From NCBI GenBank assembly GCA_030620095.1, contig JAUTXW010005212.1:770001-834000 (forward strand): DNA of 64,000 nucleotides, read 5' to 3'. The notes below the pieces were generated by a model. The model searched no databases. It was not told where the DNA came from and was given only the letters and a program-made list of their open reading frames with translations. Shown in pieces: positions 25,181 to 35,856 of the stretch; within the stretch, counting starts at the first letter, position 1, and each line of letters starts with the position of its first letter. The position numbers were made by a program, and so were the translations under genes. This DNA is from Kuschelorhynchus macadamiae. Its lineage: Eukaryota > Arthropoda > Insecta > Coleoptera > Curculionidae.

Positions 25181-25733
25181 TAGGGATGGCAAAAATAATA
25201 TATATCGGCGCAAATTAATCGATATTTTTTCCGGTATATCATTTCAATGCAAAGGTTTATTTGTTATTTTCGAGTTCTATATTTTAGGTTAAATATACAA
25301 AATTGGTACATAAAATAGGTTTTCGTTTTATATTTCCGAATCTTACTTTTAGCAGGAGCCATAACAAATTTATATATAATGATAAAATTCCGTCTGTCAT
25401 AAACCCAGCTGCGAAATCCCACAGTACAGCATATACGCAACACTAATCACCATTACCAACAGAACAATAAAAACCTCAGATAATAAACTAATATAGGGTG
25501 ATAAAATCTCGACTCGGCGTGACACTCAATTAAAAAATAATTGTGCTTCTATCTATCGACCGTTCCAAAAAGCACTTTGTATAATATATTAGTAAGAAAA
25601 TTCTGTAACGATATATCGAAACCAAATTATATCGATATAACCGATATATCAGAAATATAATATCGATAAAAATATATCGATATTTTTCTCAAATGTATCT
25701 AATAGGAATATCGATATATCGTTGCCATCCCTA
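25181..25733. mobile_element. hAT-like MITE rich in ATCGATA motifs
   Basis: The ends are inverted: TAGGGATGGCAA at 25181 and TTGCCATCCCTA ending at 25733, the type of terminus seen in hAT elements. Flanking 8-mers TAGAATAG and TCCAACAG agree at 5 of 8 positions, a possible eroded target duplication. The interior, most densely 25600-25720, contains many overlapping ATCGAT/ATATCGATA motifs. No open reading frame. Confidence 0.6.
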
Positions 25734-25875
25734 TCCAACAGGCAGTTTCATAAATTCCCCGAATCGCTTATGTCGTTGTACTCATCGTTTAATCGTATCG
25801 TATACTTAGCATGCATATAGCAAGATTTAATTCAGTGTTGTCAAATGCGCCATTTAGGACTACTTATTTGGAAAT

Positions 25876-25995
25876 ATTTTAATGCATATTTTAAGGCCCT
25901 TGGAAATTAAAACTCAAAATAAAATTTTGTTATTATAATACCATAATTTTATTTTGAGTTTTAATTTCCAAGAGCCTTAAAATATGCATTAAAAT
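25876..25995. repeat. Near-perfect 120 bp palindrome
   Basis: Arms 25876-25930 and 25943-25995 (ATTTTAATGCATATTTTAAG and complement; CTTGGAAATTAAAACTC and complement) around a loop of about 12 bp. It would extrude as a cruciform or transcribe to a hairpin. A single arm recurs at 52139-52197. Confidence 0.85.
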
Positions 25996-28630
25996 AATCG
26001 GTCTTTGTTGTTAAGCATAATTTTACTTTGAGGCACTTTTCTATAGTACACGTGCACACATTTCGTCTCTTGCACATTTTTTACATTATTTATTATTTAC
26101 TATTACTATTACATAAAAAGTTCTCTCTGAGCGAGCAAAAAAAATTTTGATAATATTTTTTGTCCCAAGAATCAAAAGTTATTATATTCTAAATTACTAT
26201 ATCAAAAATATATAATTTTAATATTTAACCGCGTTTGATAATTTACCAAAATCGTTATCTATCAAAACCGTAAAACCCTAGTTAATCTCGCGTTAGTAAT
26301 ATGGATACGGAATAGCCCGCGGAGCGTATCGTTTACGGGGACAACAAGGGCGCGTGTATTATGTCATTAGGCATTGGTCCAAAACGGTTCATTTGCGTTG
26401 TAATATTGTTATTTACAATTTTCGGTACGGCTGATTTAATTTAGGCATCATGTTTAAATGTGGTCAAGAGAATTTAACAAACATCAATAGGTTAAAAACA
26501 CCGCAATTCGATTCTTGTTTTATCGCTATTACTGAAAGAAATTAAAGATATATTAACTCAATAGATTGAAACATTATAATGCTACTTATTTAAAGTTTAT
26601 AATAATCAAGAAAAATTAAGTTCGTTATTTTCTGTTTTTAAAATAATGCATACATTGTAGAAAAGTAATAGACTTTGTCTACTAACTCAAGCAATTTATA
26701 CTTTATCTATGTTATTACTTAATAACTATATAGAACATTTCAAATATTTGTTTTCCGCTGATTTATCTTGTCAAATATTGGCGTAGCTGACATATCCAAC
26801 TAATCTATAGCGATTTATTATTGATGACTAATGTCTATTAAATAGCGTATTATAATACTGGTTTCAAATTATTTTGAAACAGTAATTAAAATATTCAATT
26901 ATTAGTGTGAAAAATTAGAAATACAGATAGTTCAGCAAAACCTTTCATAATTATTTAATTATATTGGTTTCAGTCATTTCATGACTGTTTATGTTGATTT
27001 AAACCTTTAAATTTGTATTGTATCACAATTTTATAGTAAGCGCACTCTTGTATGTTCATTAAAAAATCGTTTCTTTTATAGACATATAAATAACAAAAAA
27101 AAACTTGTATTATACATATTATGATAGGACTAAGCAAGAAAAAATACTGTTGCCAAATTGGGTTCGTGTTGAAATTTTTTAATGTTTACACCCCGATAAC
27201 AAAACCTTTTATACCGTGGCTTAAGTAATATAATTATATATTCAGAGAAAAAAAATCCTATTAGGGTAAACTTTATATCCAAAACAGGGGGTTTGGTCAA
27301 CTCGCGCGTCGCAAATCGAGCCTTTTTAAAAATGGGCGGCTCCAAAATTTGCTTATCTAATAATTCTCGTTTCGAGATAACAATAATTAGATACCTTTAG
27401 TATAATTTTTGCCTATACCAACATATATGCAATTGACTGGGATATATTTTGCCACAAAAACATGTATATGTGTAATATTATGTGTTTAAAATAAACTATC
27501 TAACCACATGTTAACTAAGGGTAGGTCTAAGTTAATTGAATACAAATAATACGGTCCGATGTATGAATGGTATCATTTTCATTACAAGTCAGGTAGTCAG
27601 TACCCTATATACCATTCGTAGAGAAAACAGGTCAGTATAGTCGTAACCAGAGTGTTCGATATGCAATATAAACTCATTTTTAAATTTTAAACTTTAATGA
27701 CTTTTTGACACAATAACCTTTCATAACTTGTATTTTGGGACCTTGTTCTTTTGACCTTTCATAGTGTATGTTAAAGATATGTTAAATTATTTACATATGC
27801 AGCTACAGGGCGATTCAAAAAAGGTCTGCAGATATTAAAAAATATTTAAATCTCTGCAGGTTCTGGAAAAATATAATCCATGTTATAAAAATGTTTGTCA
27901 TGTTCTTTAGACCGGTCATATTTTGTACTAGAATGGACCGTGCCTAATGATGCAGAAAAAATATAAATTTATCTCTCTCTAGGAAGAGATAGAAACATTT
28001 TTATAATTTTCGAGTCGAGAGATTTAAATCACGGTCTTATTTAGATTATGTGTATTATTCAGATCAAAAACAATCATTGTGAGACACGCTGTTATATTAT
28101 CGTCAGTTAACGCCTCGTCTGATTATATTCACGGCTAGTCTCATAATGATCCTTATTTCGATCCTTATAACGTAAATAACTATTAAAGCACTTTGTGCTT
28201 TAAAATTTATGATACCAATTTATTTACAATTAATACTTAACAAAGTAAATGGAACAGATAATTAAAATTAAACAAAAACACCAACCAAACTAAGCAAAAT
28301 AAAGTATATAATAATTTAGTGCAAGTAAAGCTAGCCCAATCAAATAAAAAATGTCACTTAAAAAGTAAATAGAATTGCAAGCATTGCTTCCAAATTATCA
28401 ATTTGTTGTTGTATTTGCTCCCACAAAACAGAAATTACTTGCCTTGCATCTTGTATACTTTTTTATTATATACTTTATAATTTTTGTCTGCATTAGAATA
28501 TTAAATTAAAAGTATTTTAATAAAAAAAAATTGTCAATTTAGTTTATATTGTTTTCTTAGAATTGCAACAAATAATTTGGAATAATACAAATAAATAAAT
28601 AATCCGATAATTATATTAATTAAAAGAATT
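25996..28630. other. Long unassigned AT-rich stretch
   Basis: A GC-richer pocket at 26285-26400 (CCCGCGGAGCG, GGGCGCGTG) may be regulatory, but nothing identifies it. A transposon-end-like ACAGGGCGATTC occurs at 27806. No gene recognised. Confidence 0.4.
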
Positions 28631-28654
28631 TATATATATATATATATATATATA
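28631..28654. repeat. (TA)n microsatellite
   Basis: Short tract close to the left outer end of the Penelope-like inverted pair. A longer tract adjoins the right end at 31318. Confidence 0.95.
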
Positions 28655-28769
28655 GTTACCAAAATCACAGAATTCTTGAACCAGTGTGTTGTATATTGTA
28701 GGGTTATTTTCTTGGGAATATGGTTCAGATAGACAATTACGAGTTTATTACAAGGACTTTATATTGTCT

Positions 28770-28809
28770 GCAGGACGTTTCGGTCGTGGGTACGGCCTTT
28801 TTCAACTGC
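28770..28809 (-). ncRNA. Hammerhead-like motif, left Penelope arm
   Basis: Identical in sequence and layout to the motif at 31207-31246, on the opposite strand. See that entry for its parts. Confidence 0.5.
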
Positions 28810-29152
28810 GTTAAGCTAAAATTACATACAAGCCAATATAAAAAAAAAACTAGAAACAAAGAGTCATAACTTACCATAGACAAATAGTCAAACTGTTTTT
28901 AAAATTTGGGTATTATTACAAAATGACACATAACATAGAAAAAAATAGACAAGATCGTCACTACATTTGAACATGTACAGGTTAAACAAACTAATTTACA
29001 TATACAAAACAGTAAACGTATGCGTGTACGGGTGACAAAGAGTACTGAAACGAATTAAAAGTTGTTCCTTCTTTCCACGGCAAATATTTATCTTAAGAAT
29101 TTGTTTTTTTTGGGTTGGTCATTTATTGCTAGGCACAATTTGACTATATATG

Positions 29153-29716
29153 TTACATTAGAATATTGTGATATATTTTATTTAAATGAGCTATTTCGGA
29201 TTTATTATTTATGGCGTTTGGAGTTTTCTTTATGTAAATCATCTCAAAAAATTTACGTTTCCTATTGTGCTGTTCTGTTTTTAAAATTTGGGTATTATTG
29301 AAATCGAAAGTATGATTTGTCTCATTTTCGTGTTTTTTTAGGGCGGTGGTATTTTTATGATCATATTTGTGCCCATTTAGTCTATTATGTAGGTACTGGC
29401 TTGTTTGTCCTACGTATACAGAAGGGCATTCTTTGCAGGGTACTTGATAGACTACGTGTGTTTTTTTGTTTTTTGGGATTTCACTTTTTAATTTACTGAA
29501 ACAATTATTAACCAAATTGATGGCCTTATGGCTAACCTTTATGTCAAGTTTTCTAAAAAGTTTTTGAAAGTTTTCGGAGAGGTTGGGAATGTACGGAAGA
29601 GTTAAAAAGTTATTGGTTTTATTCTTTTTGTCATTTTGTTTAGGAGCATTTTGTAAAATGTTTTCATTGGATTTCTTAATATTTTCTATTCTATTTCTAA
29701 AAATCGGGTTAATCAT
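29153..29716 (-). CDS. Penelope-like GIY-YIG endonuclease (intact frame)
   Basis: C-terminal endonuclease domain of a Penelope-like retroelement; it nicks DNA to prime reverse transcription. The 187-codon frame is open. It contains VVYQVPCKECPSVYVGQT at residues 88-105 (VYQV and YVG form the GIY-YIG signature, with a CxxC between), R112, a HEN-x4-H-x-FDF segment near 129-139 and KRKFFEMI with the likely catalytic Glu at 158. The ATG is probably internal: the open frame continues upstream through KKAKQVLQLNSYPLK from the RT end to about 29775. The RT catalytic region is missing from this arm, so it could not move alone. Confidence 0.88.
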   Translation of the reverse strand: MINPIFRNRIENIKKSNENILQNAPKQNDKKNKTNNFLTLPYIPNLSENFQKLFRKLDIKVSHKAINLVNNCFSKLKSEIPKNKKTHVVYQVPCKECPSVYVGQTSQYLHNRLNGHKYDHKNTTALKKHENETNHTFDFNNTQILKTEQHNRKRKFFEMIYIKKTPNAINNKSEIAHLNKIYHNILM

Positions 29717-29957
29717 TTTAAGGGGATAGGAGTTAAGTTGGAGTACTTGCTTAGCTTTTTTTATAGAAGATTCCAGTATTCGGGGCTACTATATATATAT
29801 CGATCCGCTAGTCCAATTATATGGGAAATATGATGCTGTGAATTATAATTATATCCCGACCATGTTGGTTTTGTGTACCATCAGTCTTTATTGTGTTGCT
29901 GCAATTGTGCAAGGTCATGTCCAGGAAATTAATTTTATTGTTAGTTTCGATTTCTAT

Positions 29958-30880
29958 TTTTTACAGATACGTGGATGATTGTATAACTTGCATTCCACAA
30001 AATCGTGAAAAATACGTATTGGAAAAATTTAACAATTACCACGAAAAGCTAAAATTTACCATAGAAATCGAAACTAACAATAAAATTAATTATGGACATG
30101 ACCTTGCACGATTGCAGCAACACAATAAAGACTGAATGGTACACAAAACCAACATGGTCGGGACGGTACCTAAATTATAATTCACAGCATCATATTTAAA
30201 AAAAGCTGTCATAATTGGACTAGCGGATCGAGCCATTAAATTGAGTAGCCCCGAATACCGGGAATCTTCTATAAAAAGCTAAGCAAGTACTCCAACTTAA
30301 CTCCTATCCCCTTAAAATGATTAACCCGATTTTTAGAAATAGAATGGAAAATTTTAAGAAATCCAATGAAAACATTTTACAAAATGCTCCTAAACAAAAT
30401 GACAAAAAGAATAAAACCAATAACTTTTTAACTCTTCCGTACATTCCCAACCTCTCCGAAAACTTTCAAAAACTTTTTAGAAAACATGACATAAAGGTTA
30501 GCCATAAGGCCATCAATTTGGTTAATAATTGTTTCAGTAAATTAAAAAGTGAAATCCCAAAAAACAAAAAAACACACGTAGTCTATCAAGTACCCTGCAA
30601 AGAATGCCCTTCTGTATAAATAGGACAAACAAGCCAGTACCTACATAATAGACTAAATGGGCACAAATATGATCATAAAAATACCACCGCCCTAAAAAAA
30701 CACGAAAATGAGACAAATCATACTTTCGATTTCAATAATACCCAAATTTTAAAAACAGAACAGCACAATAGGAAACGTGAATTTTTTGAGATGATTTACA
30801 TAAAGAAAACTCCAAACGCCATAAATAATAAATCCGAAATAGCTCATTTAAATAAAATATATCACAATATTCTAATGTAA
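29958..30880 (+). pseudogene. Penelope-like RT C-terminus plus GIY-YIG endonuclease
   Basis: Reads FYRYVDDCITCIP (RT motif C with catalytic YVDD), NYHEKLKFTIEIE, then after a 2 bp deletion TEWYTKPTWSGRYLNYNSQ and ADRAIKLSSPEYR, all characteristic of Penelope-like RTs. The endonuclease frame opens at 30317 and matches the left arm, but a TAA replaces the Tyr of the YVG motif (30617-30619), and small deletions break the RT/endonuclease junction. Therefore inactive. It continues to the C-terminal IYHNILM stop. Confidence 0.88.
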
Positions 30881-31206
30881 CATATATAGTCAAATTGTGC
30901 CTAGCAATAAATGACCAACCCAAAAAAAAACAAATTCTTAAGATAAATATTTGCCGTGGAAAGAAGGAACAACTTTTAATTCGTTTCAGTACTCTTTGTC
31001 ACCCGTACACGCATACGTTTACTGTTTTGTATATGTAAATTAGTTTGTTTAACCTGTACATGTTCAAATGTAGTGACGATCTTGTCTATTTTTTTTTTCT
31101 ATGTTATGTGTCATTTTGTAATGTTTGACTATTTGTCTATGGTAAGTTATGACTCTTTGTTTCTAGTTTTTTTTTTATATTGGCTTGTATGTAATTTTAG
31201 CTTAAC

Positions 31207-31246
31207 GCAGTTGAAAAAGGCCGTACCCACGACCGAAACGTCCTGC
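31207..31246 (+). ncRNA. Hammerhead-like motif with U3/A8 core, right Penelope arm
   Basis: In order: GCAG (stem I), TTGAAAA (core), one extra A, GGCCG, loop TACCCA, CGACC, GAAA, C, GTC, CTGC (stem I). GCAG and CTGC are complementary, and stem II pairs at four of five positions. Compared with the canonical CUGANGA core, C3 is U and G8 is A. These two positions pair in the folded hammerhead, so the double change keeps a Watson-Crick pair. Penelope-like elements are known to carry hammerheads in this terminal position. Activity is unproven. Confidence 0.5.
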
Positions 31247-31315
31247 AGACAATATAAAGTCCTTGTAATAAACTCGTAATTGTCTATCTGAACCATATTC
31301 CCAAGAAAATAACCC

Positions 31316-31317
<2 letters not shown>

Positions 31318-31369
<52 letters not shown>
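31318..31369. repeat. (TA)n microsatellite
   Basis: Directly follows the right end of the Penelope-like pair, suggesting insertion into or next to TA repeats. Confidence 0.97.
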
Positions 31370-31371
<2 letters not shown>

Positions 31372-32639
31372 AACAATTTTTTGTGGCATGCAGGCAAAGT
31401 TCCTGTCTAGTAAAATATCTAATAAACCATTCTGTAGGCTTTTATTATTTAAAATTTTTGTTCAGATTTTTTTAGATCGCTTAGTAGCTAATTACGTAAT
31501 TAATTTCACATGACTTTTATAGGTGTTTCAAAAGGGCAAAGAAACCGAGCTATCCAGATTTTGACTATAACTTGATAAATAAGGATAAAATGAGTCCCAA
31601 TTTTCAATATCCTTAATTTTTTTTGCTCAATGGATAAGCGAATCTCAGCTGTATCTTCGAAATAACTAATAAAAATGACTTGCTCCGATAACTTTCTAAC
31701 GACTGGTTAAACCAAAAGAAAGAATCATTTCATTTGAAATCGTAATAAATGAAATATCCTTACTAATTTTTTTAGTAATTAAAAATTACAAAAACAAAAT
31801 ATAAAAATATTTTTTATAAAAAAAATTAATGGTATTAAAATGAATATATCATTATTTAGACGTCTGAAGCCTTTAAAAACAACACTCTAAAAAAAATCAA
31901 GAACACTTTTGATCTTGCAACATTGGAATCCTATGTCCATAATCAGTTTGGTTTAATTTATTTTAAATTTGGGATACGTTTTTAAAAAAATTAGACTTAG
32001 AACAACTTTTGCAGCTGAATAGACAAAAATGTATCGAAATAGTTTTTGGGTCGCTTTTACAGTTCTCATACGAGAAAGTATAAGGACGTCATGTGTAAAA
32101 AACCAATAATTTTTGTAAAGTATATATTAAAGAATTAAAATACAGTGAATCTGGAAGCCCTTATTTGTTATTCTTGGTACAGTCAATCTATTTTTGAACT
32201 ATCATCTATTTAAAAATATCGTGGCTTGTACTGGAAACTTTTTAAATAAACGTTTTAAAGTTAAAAGTTTTTGGATTCAAAAATTTCCTTTCCCCTCAAA
32301 GATCTAATTAAACAAATGTATGTTAAATACCAAGGTACAACAAAATAACCTAAATACACAAAACGCATTGATAAAAAATTTAAAAAACTAAGGATATCCA
32401 GTAGCCTCTAAAATTAAGAGAAATGGTTTTGCAAAGAATATTGCTGATATGAAACAAAATCCATCTTTGGAAACTTTAATAAAACCATTATACACAGATT
32501 TAATGATAATATATGCATGTAGCCGCTAGCGTGTGACGTCACATGGGAATCTTGATTTGTATTCGGCGGTGCTAAATATATTGGAAATACTGTTTATATT
32601 CAGAATTTTTATTTTTTCTGATGTTCGAATGACCTGACA
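31370..32639. other. Unassigned AT-rich sequence
   Basis: No gene or structured repeat recognised. Confidence 0.4.
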
Positions 32640-32975
32640 TTTTGCATATGTACATAGTTCGCGAGATAGTACAATTTTACACTATTGTATATAAAAAATA
32701 CAAGATGACGGCTCCAAAATGGCGATCAAAGATTGTTATTCTTTAAGATTCGACTGAAAATGGGTATCTAGTACAAAATTTAGAAATTCAAAATGATGGT
32801 CGGTTTTAATTGATTTTTTTGCTCTCTTGCACATAATTAATTAACTCCAAATTTGGTATGTAGGTATACTCAGTTGTCGGAACAATACAATTTTATATAT
32901 AAAAAATCAAGATGGCCACCAAATGGTGGATAAGTTACATGGTTTTGATTCGGCTAAAACGAAAAGTATGAATTT
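32640..32975. repeat. Two diverged units of a short repeat
   Basis: ACAATTTTACACTATTGTAT followed by AAAATACAAGATGACGGC near 32670-32715 recurs as ACAATTTTATATAT and AAAATCAAGATGGCCACC near 32885-32920, a period of about 220 bp. The wording resembles family A modules, but the terminal module is missing. Confidence 0.5.
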
Positions 32976-34562
32976 TTAATACATTTTGTCTTTCTACTGA
33001 AAATTCTACGTAGTGGTTTTCAAGGTTGGAACTGCGAATAACATCGAAAAAAAATGCATTTAAAATAGTCATAATTCGTTTAAATTTCACATGGTTACTA
33101 ATGGTAAAAAATAAAATTAAAGACAAGTTTTCATTAAAATGAATTAAAAAGAAAATACGTATTGTGGTTTGATTGGACCTCACCAATTTATTGATATTAA
33201 CGAATCTAAAAGCTTGTCACGAGATTGCTATTGCTACCAGACTGAATGACAATCAAAATTTGTATGTAAAACGTCATCAGCATATTATATACTGATCTTT
33301 ACGTTTTATTTTCAAGAAACAATGGTCATATTTATACTATATAAACAAAACCTTAGAATACAGAATACAGATACTGCAACATTCGCATACATAAAATGTA
33401 ATGGAATTTCAAATAAAATATGTTAATAGTACGGTATTGCGACTAGCCGATAAATTTTAATTTGCATTATTTTCAATGTGTACAATTTAAGATAAGCGTC
33501 CTAAAAACAACCAGAACAGTTCAAAAATCGAGGGGTCTTAAATCTGGGCTGGGGTAAATATTCAGTGTAAATCCTTCACCGTTATGCTTAAAAGTGGTTA
33601 GAATTGGAACTAGTATTTATCTATTTGTTGAAAGAAAATTTAAATGTTTTGTGAAAAACTTATCCAAAATAATTACCTTACGTAAAAATGAAACCTAATC
33701 TCAAAACATGGCATCAAATTAATTGAGAAAATTTTAGTTGAATTTCTAGTTCTCACATTACGTCAGCTGAAATGAAAACTATGTATCGTGAAAAACAATG
33801 TCAATATACTCAGTAACAGTCGATACAATTTTCTGATAAACAATTATAAAGTTTTCCTTTTAGACACGATGGAAAAGTGAAACTTATGGTTAAAGTAAAG
33901 TATAAGAGTGTGTGTTTTATTGTTTTCATATTCATATATAATTTAAAGAAAAACTTGCGCAATTACCACACTCATTCACACGTATTTAAATGCAAATTAT
34001 TGTTAGCGCCTCAAATACGTGCGATGCTAATCTTCAGCAAATAATCCTGTGCTTAGTGAGCTAATTTCTAGGCAAGCAGTTTTCACGATGCATGCTGTTA
34101 ATTAGCGTCAGTTGATGGTGATTAGGCGTCCGAGTTTAGAAAAGCACTCATTTATGAATGTGGATTAAATCGTGCAACTTTAGACTGCACGAATTGAGCC
34201 AGCCCATATATAGTAGACGTGAAAAGAAGACTATTTAAACTAGGGACATTATTGTTTCATTGAACCTAATAATTGTTTCAGAAATAATGGGTATACATGC
34301 AGTTATATTCAGAGAAAAGGCTACCTATTTTGTGGCTTAGTAAATAGGACTTGTAGCTATAGGTGTCTGCAGAAAAGTCTTAAATTAAATTTAGTTTTAA
34401 ACAGAAACAACAAAAAACAATTAATCTTTCCTTTAATTAGGATTAGTAAAAGAGGACCGTATTTAGTTCAGCATATAGTTATTTGGTAGTTACATATTAT
34501 ATAAATTGTGAAAATTTGAACTGAGTTTAAAAAGTAGTTTTTACACGGATTTTTAAAACGTT
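32976..34562. other. Unassigned sequence with a GC-richer island
   Basis: 33960-34230 is less AT-rich than its surroundings and carries an octamer ATGCAAAT and TTAATTAG homeodomain-type sites. This may be a regulatory element or an old transposon; nothing decides between them. Confidence 0.3.
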
Positions 34563-34892
34563 TTATTAGGCAGCCATTTTGTTTCGCCTTTAAGGATTCA
34601 CACCAAGATCTTATCAGTTCAATTTATCCATGCAAGTCACACCTGATTTTTATACAAAATTTTAAGGGAATTAAATCAGTAGACTTTTTACACAGATCTT
34701 TTTAAACATTTCATTCTCGTGTCATATTGAATTTTTGCCAAATTATACAAAATTTGAAGTCATTTGGATAAGTAGTGTTTTGAACAGATTGACAGAGCGA
34801 CAGACCGACGAAATTAGAAAATGAGTTTTTCCAGGATTTAGGATTTTTCACGACGACAATACTTTCCTCTTAAAAGGGAAGTAATATATTAT
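34563..34892 (+). repeat. Dispersed repeat family A (plus copy)
   Basis: Contains GCAGCCATTTTGTTTCGCC, a GACCGACGAAATTAGAAAA terminal module and the end AAAAGGGAAGTAA. Shorter than the copies at 45.5 and 61.4 kb. Confidence 0.65.
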
Positions 34893-35011
34893 TTGTAGAA
34901 TTAAAAAAAAAACGAACACAGGTATTTAATCAGCAGTAATTTCCGATTTCAAGAAGCTGCGAATTAAATATGTAATACCATATTATCCGTTTAATAAAAA
35001 TAGGAACCTTA

Positions 35012-35140
35012 TTATGAAATTAATGCTACATTAGTGACTTCGGCTTGCAAAGAGCCATTGACTTGCATTTTATATTCGTTTATTTTCTCTCCCTTTATTG
35101 GTTGCATAACAACTTCTGTTTTGAATGGCGTATGCGTGCC
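35012..35140 (-). CDS. Exon-like island, likely terminal coding exon of an unidentified host gene
   Basis: On the minus strand a good splice acceptor (TTTCTGTAATTTTTGCAG, just before 35140) opens a frame of 42 codons that ends in TAA at 35012. It starts GTHTPFKTEVVMQPIKG and ends VTNVALIS. Residue use is balanced and codons are much less AT-biased than in chance frames here. A variant poly(A) signal ATTAAA follows about 15 nt after the stop. No family is recognised. Upstream exons would lie at higher coordinates; candidates on the same strand are at 48605-48680 and 58359-58552. A processed or transposon exon is not excluded. Confidence 0.45.
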   Translation of the reverse strand, partial: GTHTPFKTEVVMQPIKGEKINEYKMQVNGSLQAEVTNVALIS

Positions 35141-35820
35141 CTGCAAAAATTACAGAAACCAAATAATTAATTTTGCATAGCTTTGCATGTCACACAACTT
35201 TTAAAATGAACAGTTAATGGTAAACAACGTACGCGTTATGTTGATAAGCAAAAACAGTAAGGTTATGTAGAGCCTTTCATTTGGGTTTTCAATGTAAATT
35301 GTCATATTAATTGAAAAACTAATTAACTTATTTTTTACATTTGCAAAATGAAAGGATAGATGTTTTATACGGTTTTTGATATTACTAAATTTTTTTTTGC
35401 AATAATCACAGATATTTATGTAAAAAAAATTAAATAAGGGGATTTTATTAAAATATACAAAAATAGAGCAAGCTTAAATAGTTGACAATAACAAAAATGT
35501 AAATATCGTGTTTACCAACATGTTCCGCAACACTCTAAATTTTATTCAAAAATTTAGGCTGTACTACCAAATAAGGCGGAGATGCAAGGTTATTTCCTCT
35601 TTATTATTACATTTTAATAAAAGCTTGTCATTTAAATTTTGTTTTAAAACCTTTTAGTCTTTAAAAACTTCGTAATAGCTAAGAGGTATGTTACTGACAA
35701 GTTAAAAAAAGCACTTTAAACTAGAAGTGAAACAATTTCATCCTCTTAGATCTGGGTTTTGTGGGGATGCAGTCAAAAAAAGACGAGGCCTGGCCTATTA
35801 TACGAAACTCTTTATTCTAT
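35141..35820. other. Unassigned, would be intronic to the exon at 35012
   Basis: No feature recognised. Confidence 0.3.
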
Positions 35821-35856
35821 GGTCTACCTTTCGAGAATGCTTATTCCTTTCTTCAG
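35821..35856 (-). ncRNA. Hammerhead-like relic
   Basis: Minus strand: CTGAAGA (a valid CUGANGA core), extra A, AGGAAT / ATTCTC hairpin arms, then CGAAAGGTA. Core and GAAA are intact, stem II is imperfect, and stem I is not evident. Likely the end of an old Penelope-type element. Confidence 0.4.

Larger units (their letters stand above)
28701..31317. mobile_element. Head-to-head inverted pair of Penelope-like retroelements
   Basis: Two nearly identical arms of about 1.26 kb (28701-29961 and 30062-31317) lie in inverted orientation around a roughly 100 bp centre. Each arm reads outward: RT C-terminus, GIY-YIG endonuclease, then a 3' region ending in a hammerhead-like motif and AATAACCCTA. Only the plus-strand copy extends into the centre to include the RT YVDD motif, so both are 5' truncated. 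Inverted partial copies at the 5' end are known for Penelope insertions. The arms differ by only a few substitutions and small indels, so the insertion is young or kept alike by gene conversion. Confidence 0.9.

Noticed and set aside
29062..29499. Plus-strand open frames over the left Penelope arm (and minus-strand ones over the right arm)
   Set aside because: Antisense to the GIY-YIG frame; their near identity only reflects the inverted repeat.
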